Assembly: GCF_001949125.1 (NCBI RefSeq) | Contig: NZ_MSTI01000155.1 | Span: 1-49,381 of the forward strand | DNA length: 49,381 nucleotides | Source: Deinococcus marmoris | GTDB lineage: Bacteria; Deinococcota; Deinococci; Deinococcales; Deinococcaceae | Reading direction: 5' to 3' | Shown here: piece by piece, positions 44,691-49,381 of the stretch | How positions within the stretch are numbered: the first letter of the stretch is position 1 | Layout of the letters: every line of letters starts with the position of its first letter | The notes under the pieces: model-generated | What the model saw: only the letters and a program-made list of their open reading frames with translations | What the model was told of the DNA's origin: nothing | Databases searched by the model: none | Translations under genes and position numbers: made by a program

Positions 44691-45589
44691 TCAGGCCGTC
44701 TGCCGCACAGTGATGCGGTTGCCCCACGGATCGCGCAGACTGAGGGCGTCGCCGCTGTCCTGCACGCCAATCCGGTCTTTGAGATGAGAGCGCAGGCCCG
44801 CCAGATCAGGGGTCAGGAATTCCACCTCGTCCAGCCCCAGTGCGGGCGTCTGCGGGGCCATCTGCCCGCGCGTGTGCCACTCGTTCAGGCCGACGTGGTG
44901 GTGGTATCCGCCCCACGACATGAACACGGCGCTGCCCAGGTCCGCCATCAGGTCCAGCCCCAGCGTGTCGCGGTAGAAATGGGCGGCCTGTTCGGCGCTG
45001 CCGACTTTCAGGTGGACGTGGCCCAGCACGGTTCCAGCGGGCGCTCCAGCGTAGGCGGGCGCGTCGGCCAGGGTGTCTGCATCCAGGCCGGCGCTGCCCA
45101 GCACAGCCCCGGAATCCACTGCCACGGTGTCCATCTGCACCTGTCCGTTCTGAAAGGTCCAAGTGTCGCGCGGGCGGTCCGCGTAGACCTCGATGCCGTT
45201 GCCGTCGGGGTCGCTCAGGTAGAACGCCTCACTGACCAGATGATCGCCGCTGCCGATGCGGAGGCCCATCTGTGCCCCCATCTGTGCCCCCATCTGTGCG
45301 GCGTGCGCCAGCCAGCGCCCCAGATCGGCCCGCGTGGGCAACAGAAACGCCGTGTGGTACAGCCCCGGACGCGATACGGAGGCAGGCTGCAGGTCGGTGG
45401 CCCGCAGGCGCAGCAGCGGCGTTCCGTGCGCGCCCAGTATGACCTCCTCAGCCGTTTCCGCCAGGACACCCAGACCCAGCAGGCTCCCGTAAAAAGTTTG
45501 CAGGCGTGGCAGATCGGCGGTCAGCAGCGTGACTGTGCCGACACTGGCGGTGGCGGGCAGGATCAGGGAAGGCGTGGTCGTGTTCTCAT
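44691..45589 (-). pseudogene. VOC/catechol 2,3-dioxygenase-type gene with a 5' frameshift
   Basis: About 295 residues of two VOC domains: [36 protein letters not shown] and [14 protein letters not shown] in the first; [25 protein letters not shown] and WHTRGQM in the second. The domains and metal ligands are intact, but this frame has no ATG, GTG or TTG before an internal TTG at 45341. GGAGGAG and ATG 45589 sit where a start is expected, but in another frame that ends after eight codons. A one-base loss or two-base gain just after the ATG would explain it. In-frame 12 bp triplicate adds [12 protein letters not shown] near 45268-45303. Confidence 0.7.
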
Positions 45590-45621
45590 TCTCCTCCGAA
45601 TACTTTATAAAGTCAATCGGT

Positions 45622-46506
45622 TTATAAATTTAGAACTGTGTTCAGTGCGGCGCGGGTGCGGCCCAGATATCCGCTTCCGAACATATTGACGTGGGCCAGA
45701 AGGGGATACAGGTTCCACAGGTTGGCACGGTCCTGCCAGCCGGGTGCGGGCGGGAAGGCTTCGGCATAGGCGTCGAAGACCCGCTCAGGCACACCGCCGA
45801 ACAGCCGCATAGCCGCCAGATCGACCTCGCGGTGGCTGTAGGCGGCGGCTGGATCGATCAGGGCTGGCCCCGCCGCCGTGTACAGCAGATTGCCGTGCCA
45901 CAGATCGCCGTGGACGAGGCTGGACGGCTCGGTCGGAATCAGATTGGGCAGCCTCTGGCGCAGGGCCTCGAACCTGTCCGTGTCGTCCGCCGACAGATGC
46001 TCCTGGGCCAGCCGCAACTGGGGCCGCAGACGGGCGCTCCAGAAGAAGTCGGCGGCGCTCTGGAAAGGCGGATTGAACTGCGGCAGCGTCCCGAAATAGT
46101 TGTCCGCCGTAGCGCCGAATCCAGGGACCGTGACGCTGTGCAGGGCGGCCAGCCCCTGCCCCAGTGCCTCCTGACTCTGCGGCGTTTCGGCCACTGGCGG
46201 CAGGTAGCTCTGAAGCAGGTATTGCCAGCCACCCGGCGCGTCGCCGTAAGCGATGACCTCCGGCACGAGCAGTCCAGGCGGGCGGCGCGACGCGGCTTCC
46301 CGCAGCAGGCCCAGGCCCTGCACCTCCGCAAAAAACAGATGCGGCAGGGCGCGGCGGCTGGCCTTCAAGACACAGTCTCCCCGCCCGGTGCGGAGGCGGT
46401 ACACGTCGTTGATATCCCCACCGCTCAGGGGCGTGGCCTCCAGAATCGGGCCTCCCAGATGGTGTTGCAGCAGTGGCAGCAGCGAGGGCGCGACAGAGCG
46501 GGACAT
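45622..46506 (-). CDS. Fructosamine kinase-family protein
   Basis: 294 residues. [26 protein letters not shown] (ATP-binding N-lobe), [52 protein letters not shown] (catalytic loop and DPA metal site) and [16 protein letters not shown] at the end are the fructosamine-3-kinase-like family. Such enzymes phosphorylate glycated amines to help remove them. ATG 46506 is used; the longer frame to 46596 runs through a tandem repeat. Ends 33 bases from the VOC gene's frameshifted start on the same strand. Confidence 0.92.
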   Translation of the reverse strand: MSRSVAPSLLPLLQHHLGGPILEATPLSGGDINDVYRLRTGRGDCVLKASRRALPHLFFAEVQGLGLLREAASRRPPGLLVPEVIAYGDAPGGWQYLLQSYLPPVAETPQSQEALGQGLAALHSVTVPGFGATADNYFGTLPQFNPPFQSAADFFWSARLRPQLRLAQEHLSADDTDRFEALRQRLPNLIPTEPSSLVHGDLWHGNLLYTAAGPALIDPAAAYSHREVDLAAMRLFGGVPERVFDAYAEAFPPAPGWQDRANLWNLYPLLAHVNMFGSGYLGRTRAALNTVLNL

Positions 46507-46551
46507 GGCCGCAGTCTGCCATGCACATGGGGAACGTGCCCGAAGCGCATA

Positions 46552-46594
46552 TTGATCTCTCTGCTTGATCTCTCTGCTTGCTTGATCGCTCTGC
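46552..46594 (+). repeat. 13 bp tandem repeat
   Basis: TTGATCTCTCTGC twice exactly, then TTGC and TTGATCGCTCTGC. It lies in the divergent region between the fructosamine kinase-like and large membrane protein genes, 46 bases upstream of the former. Confidence 0.8.
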
Positions 46595-46634
46595 ACCTAA
46601 AGATGGACGCCGCCAGGACCATTCGCGCGGTATT

Positions 46635-46648
46635 TACTCAGATGAGTA
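46635..46648 (+). promoter_or_regulatory. Palindrome upstream of the large membrane protein
   Basis: TACTCA-GA-TGAGTA, perfect 6 bp arms, 43 bases before the ATG. A possible operator; no regulator can be assigned. Confidence 0.35.
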
Positions 46649-46690
46649 CACGCCATCCATTCATCCCTGTCTGTCGCCGGAGGTTTGCCT

Positions 46691-48172
46691 ATGGTTCAGT
46701 CCGCCGTTCAATTGCTCAGAAATGCGCTGGAAGGGGTGCTGGGACTGGCCCTGCCCGCCGGAATCGTGCTGGCGGCGCTGCTGCTGGCCCTGCTGTTGAT
46801 CGGGCTGCTGGACCGCGCCCGCTTTCAGGCCGGGCTGGGCTGGGCAGCCTCGCACCTGTCCGGGCTGGGGCGCTGGGCACTGGCGGCGCTGGCGCTGGGA
46901 GCCGGGCTGCTGGCGCTGGACGTGGCCCGCCGCGCGGTGGATGTCCGGCTGGGCACCCAGCAGAACGCGCGCTACGCCAACGCCGCCGACCCGGACGGCG
47001 GACAGACGGTCCAGAGCGCGCCCCGCGTGACCCTCCTCCAGGACACCACCTACACCCGCAGCCTGAGCCTGCCGCCGGAAGTCTTCGCGCGAATCAATGT
47101 GCAGGGCGGCCTGGAACCGCTGCTGCCGTATTTCGGCTCCCCCGATTCTGCCGGGGTCAGGGACTTCCGCGAGAACTTCGTGCGGCGCGGCAACACGCTG
47201 GTCTACACCCGCGAGGTCACCTTGCAGACCGAGCAGCCGGTCAACGTGGACACCACCGCCATCACCACGGACCTCAAGTTCGTCGATCCGGCGGGGGGGC
47301 GCGGTTCGTATTACAACGCCGTCTTCAACGCGGATTACACCTTTACCAACCCGCTGAAGACGGCGGCCACCCTGCGCTTCGACTTTCCCCTGCCGGTGGG
47401 CAGCGGCACCCTCAGCAACTTCCGCCTGACGGTGGACGGCCAGGAATTCCGCGCGGGCGATCTGACCGACGGCAGCCAGTGGCAGGGTGAGGTGGCAGCG
47501 GGGAAAACGGTCAAGGTGAACGTGACCTACCGCAACCAGGGCGCGCGGAGCTGGAGTTACGCGCTGGGCGGGCGGCGCGAGGCGATCAAGGCGTTCGACC
47601 TGAGCGTGAACGCGGACCGCCCCGCCAAATTCGGGCGCTACACGCTGTTTCCTACCTCTCAGGTGCGCGGCGTGCTGGGCGGACAGCAGACGCTGAAATG
47701 GCAGCTTCAAAACGTGATCACCGCCCAGGACGTGCAGGTCATCTTCACGGGCGGCAACCTGCGCGAGACACTGGGCAAGGTGGGCCACGCCGCGCCTGTG
47801 GCCGTGCTGCTGGCCGCATTGCTGGCGCTGGCCTGGGCTGCCACCCGTCGCCTGCGCCTGCTCCCCCTGCCACTGGCCGCCGCATTGATCGGCCTGAGCC
47901 TGGGGCTGGTGCTGGGTGGCGTGCTGACCGCGTACCTGCCCATCTGGCTGGCAGAGATTCTGGGCGTTGTAGCTGGCGTGGCCCTGGGCACGCTGGCGCT
48001 GGGCCGTCCCTTCGCGCTGCCACTGACCCTGGCGGGCGTGGTTCCGCTGGCCTTCCTGAGCGGCGGGAACGCGGGCCTGCTGCTGACCCTGCTGGCCGCG
48101 CTGACCCTGGTGCTGTTGCTGCGGCCTGGGCTGGAGCGGGGAGGCTGGCGTCCCAGGCGGCTTGCACCCTGA
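46691..48172 (+). CDS. Large membrane protein with beta-rich extracytoplasmic domain, unknown
   Basis: 493 residues. Two N-terminal helices (about 20-42 and 60-82), a long beta-rich soluble domain (about 90-355; VTLLQDTTYTRSLSLPPEVF, GSYYNAVFNADYTFTNPLKTAATLRFDFPLPVG), then five or six helices (about 365-485). The middle resembles the N-terminal domain of inner-membrane CreD-like proteins in its strand-rich, aromatic style, but I cannot confirm it. GGAGG stands seven bases before ATG 46691. Confidence 0.75.
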   Translation: MVQSAVQLLRNALEGVLGLALPAGIVLAALLLALLLIGLLDRARFQAGLGWAASHLSGLGRWALAALALGAGLLALDVARRAVDVRLGTQQNARYANAADPDGGQTVQSAPRVTLLQDTTYTRSLSLPPEVFARINVQGGLEPLLPYFGSPDSAGVRDFRENFVRRGNTLVYTREVTLQTEQPVNVDTTAITTDLKFVDPAGGRGSYYNAVFNADYTFTNPLKTAATLRFDFPLPVGSGTLSNFRLTVDGQEFRAGDLTDGSQWQGEVAAGKTVKVNVTYRNQGARSWSYALGGRREAIKAFDLSVNADRPAKFGRYTLFPTSQVRGVLGGQQTLKWQLQNVITAQDVQVIFTGGNLRETLGKVGHAAPVAVLLAALLALAWAATRRLRLLPLPLAAALIGLSLGLVLGGVLTAYLPIWLAEILGVVAGVALGTLALGRPFALPLTLAGVVPLAFLSGGNAGLLLTLLAALTLVLLLRPGLERGGWRPRRLAP

Positions 48173-48217
48173 ACGCTGCCCTTTCCACAGGACCGGCGGC
48201 TGGCGTAGGCTGAAGCG

Positions 48218-48640
48218 ATGTCTGTCACGCAGTTGGATCATGTCGCCGTCGCCACCCCCGATCTGGACACCGGAAGCGCCCCGTATCTGGCGCTGGGCCT
48301 GCACCCCGAGGGGCCGGACGAGGACGTGCAGACCCAGGGCGTGCGTGTGCGCGCCTTTCAGGTGGGCGAGACTTTAATCGAGTTGCTGACGCCCACCCGC
48401 CCCGACAGCCCGATTGCCGCCTACCTTGAAAAACGCGGGCCGGGCCTGCACCACACCGCCTACCGCGTGGCCGATCTGGACGCCGAGATGACCCGTCTGC
48501 GCGGCGAGGGCGCACGCTTCCTGAGCGAAGCGCCCACGCCGGGCCGGGCCGGAACACGGGTGGCCTTTCTGCATCCCAAATGGGGCGCGGGAACCCTGAT
48601 CGAACTGGTGGAACACCCCCGCGACCCGGACTGGGTTTGA
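48218..48640 (+). CDS. Methylmalonyl-CoA epimerase-like VOC protein
   Basis: 140 residues. LDHVAVATPDLDTG, VGETLIELLTPT, GPGLHHTAYRVADLDAEMTRLRGEGARFLSEAP and GTLIELVEHP follow methylmalonyl-CoA epimerase with its metal-binding H, E, H, E in place. It would interconvert (R)- and (S)-methylmalonyl-CoA. No mutase gene is in view. TAGGCT (48206-48211) is 6 bases before the ATG, a leaderless start. Overlaps the VanZ-type start. Confidence 0.93.
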   Translation: MSVTQLDHVAVATPDLDTGSAPYLALGLHPEGPDEDVQTQGVRVRAFQVGETLIELLTPTRPDSPIAAYLEKRGPGLHHTAYRVADLDAEMTRLRGEGARFLSEAPTPGRAGTRVAFLHPKWGAGTLIELVEHPRDPDWV

Positions 48641-49038
48641 CGCCGCCCGCAACGTCTTCCCGCTTCCGGGCGGTGTGGTGGCTGATCTCGCTAGGGATCA
48701 TGGCCACGATCTGGTGGCTGAGCAGCAGCGCCGACACGCCGGGGCCGCCGCTGGTGCATCCGCTGGACTGGATCGCCCACTTCACCGCGTATTTTGCGCT
48801 GGCCTATGCGCTGGGCCGGGCGACGGGGCGGCGGGACATCGCCCTGCTGATCGCGGTGTGGTGGGGCGCGCTGGACGAGGTGCATCAGGCGTTCGTGCCG
48901 GGCCGCGACGCGGGCGTCACCGACTGGCTGTTCGATCTGGCCGGGGCTTGGATCGGCTCGCGCTGGGCGACGCGGCGCAGGGGCGCGCGGGAACAGGGAG
49001 AAGGGGAAGCGGAGACGGTTCGCAATCAGAGCTGGTAG
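48637..49038 (+). CDS. VanZ-like family membrane protein
   Basis: 133 residues from TTG 48637, overlapping the epimerase stop (TTGA). Four helices: WWLISLGIMATIWWLSS, DWIAHFTAYFALAYALG, IALLIAVWWGALDEVHQAFVPGRDAGVTDWLFDLAGAW. The HxxAYF and DEVHQAFVPGRDAGVTDWLFDLAG motifs are the VanZ-like domain. Its role is unknown; VanZ gives low-level teicoplanin resistance in enterococci, but distant family members need not. Confidence 0.88.
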   Translation: MTPPATSSRFRAVWWLISLGIMATIWWLSSSADTPGPPLVHPLDWIAHFTAYFALAYALGRATGRRDIALLIAVWWGALDEVHQAFVPGRDAGVTDWLFDLAGAWIGSRWATRRRGAREQGEGEAETVRNQSW

Positions 49039-49054
49039 AGACCCGGAGAACAGA

Positions 49055-49381
49055 GTAGACCTCTTGCGAAAGTCAGGCACATTTAGCGGTGGCGTTGCAG
49101 ATGGCGGCGATGAGGTTGACTCGGAGGCTGAACCGCTTTCGCCGATGGCGATACGTTTCCTTCAACACTCGAAAAATCTTGAGCCGACGAATAACATGCT
49201 CAACAGCGATTCTGAAGCGTGCCAGTCGAAGATTTTCTGCTTTCTGTGCCGGAGTGAGCTTGCGTTTCTTGCTCGCTTTGTGCGGTGTATGGCACAGCGG
49301 GTGTTGGTGTTGAACGCCCTGATAGCCAGCATCGGCAACCAATTCAGTTTCAGGGTGAATGGCGGTCTGGGAGGCTCGAAA
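49055..49381 (-). mobile_element. IS5-family-type insertion sequence, end only
   Basis: The transposase frame runs off the window. Downstream of its stop the strip AGACCTCTTGCGAAAGTC (about 49058-49072) is a likely element end, next to the VanZ-type gene stop. The other end lies outside the window. Confidence 0.6.
49073..49381 (-). CDS. Transposase, IS5-type DDE (partial)
   Basis: The C-terminal 102 residues are in view: VADAGYQG (second D), KRKLTPAQKAENLRLARFRIAVEHVIRRLKIFRVL (the catalytic E in RIAVEHVI, with the K/R seven residues on) and YRHRRKRFSLRVNLIAAICN. This is the DDE_Tnp_4-like end of IS5-family transposases. The frame is open to the window edge, so it may be intact. Confidence 0.85.
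   Translation of the reverse strand, partial: FRASQTAIHPETELVADAGYQGVQHQHPLCHTPHKASKKRKLTPAQKAENLRLARFRIAVEHVIRRLKIFRVLKETYRHRRKRFSLRVNLIAAICNATAKCA

Noticed and set aside
46661..48304. 547-codon minus-strand open frame
   Set aside because: Antisense shadow of the large membrane protein and epimerase genes, Gln/Arg-rich without motifs.

Overview
The window is high-GC bacterial chromosome, most likely from a mesophilic Deinococcus-type bacterium (Deinococcota). This rests on the gene set: a SpoVS protein in a non-sporulating context, an Asp23 (YloU)/DAK-type (YloV) pair, stand-alone RecX, a TPR-GGDEF protein and several fast-diverging secreted proteins. It also rests on promoter layout. In about twenty genes a TANNNT -10 box lies only 5-8 bases before the start codon with no Shine-Dalgarno sequence, the leaderless arrangement known to be common in Deinococcus. 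Species cannot be named from the sequence. There is no rRNA, CRISPR array, prophage or plasmid module.

Layout. 1-3606 (minus): a polymer-type family 2 glycosyltransferase cut by the window edge, a flavin reductase, an APH-fold kinase and a lipoprotein gene broken by an in-frame TAG. 3677-7827 (plus): gltX with terminator, then a MarR regulator coupled to a 14-helix DHA2-type exporter. 7957-9907: Asp23 protein and FakA-like kinase subunit. 10458-13922 (minus): histidine kinase, DUF4097-type beta-repeat protein and NarL-type response regulator. 14038-15403 (minus): PadR regulator, small membrane protein and signal peptidase I, one overlapping operon behind a palindromic operator candidate. 15528-18980: BON-LysM protein, class III aminotransferase, two rhodaneses and a SufT-type Fe-S assembly factor. 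19185-21157: zinc metallopeptidase, SpoVS and a membrane-anchored unknown. 21502-23481: large secreted metzincin lipoprotein with a lamin-tail-like domain. 23772-25971: exported unknown, pentapeptide protein and map. 26078-26692: AT-rich orphan. 26795-31960: M55 peptidase, two small envelope proteins, HDAC-family enzyme, nitronate monooxygenase-type enzyme, GNAT and GH16 glucanase. 32603-35288: HtrA-like protease with a LuxR-type partner, and an aldo/keto reductase. 35380-36801: two convergent phosphoesterases, the first broken. 36895-38177: tRNA-Pro(CGG), recX and rpsT. 38190-42875: exported unknown, MocR-type regulator coupled to a small unknown, and the TPR-GGDEF protein. 42949-49038: exported unknowns, a VOC dioxygenase with a damaged 5' end, fructosamine-kinase-like protein, large membrane protein, methylmalonyl-CoA epimerase-like protein and VanZ-like protein. 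49073-end: IS5-type transposase, partial.

Three signals stand out. First, a 133-192 bp TA-flanked terminal-inverted-repeat element occurs three times; two direct copies bracket the zinc metallopeptidase gene, one abuts the sufT stop codon and one carries a ~59 bp internal insertion. A second hairpin-rich repeat family occurs at 32.4, 40.5 and 44.0 kb. Second, three genes are visibly broken: lipoprotein, phosphoesterase and VOC dioxygenase. Third, some regulatory layouts are unusual, including a PadR-controlled signal peptidase operon and long leaders before rpsT and the metzincin in an otherwise leaderless neighbourhood. No clearly new defence or biosynthetic system is visible.
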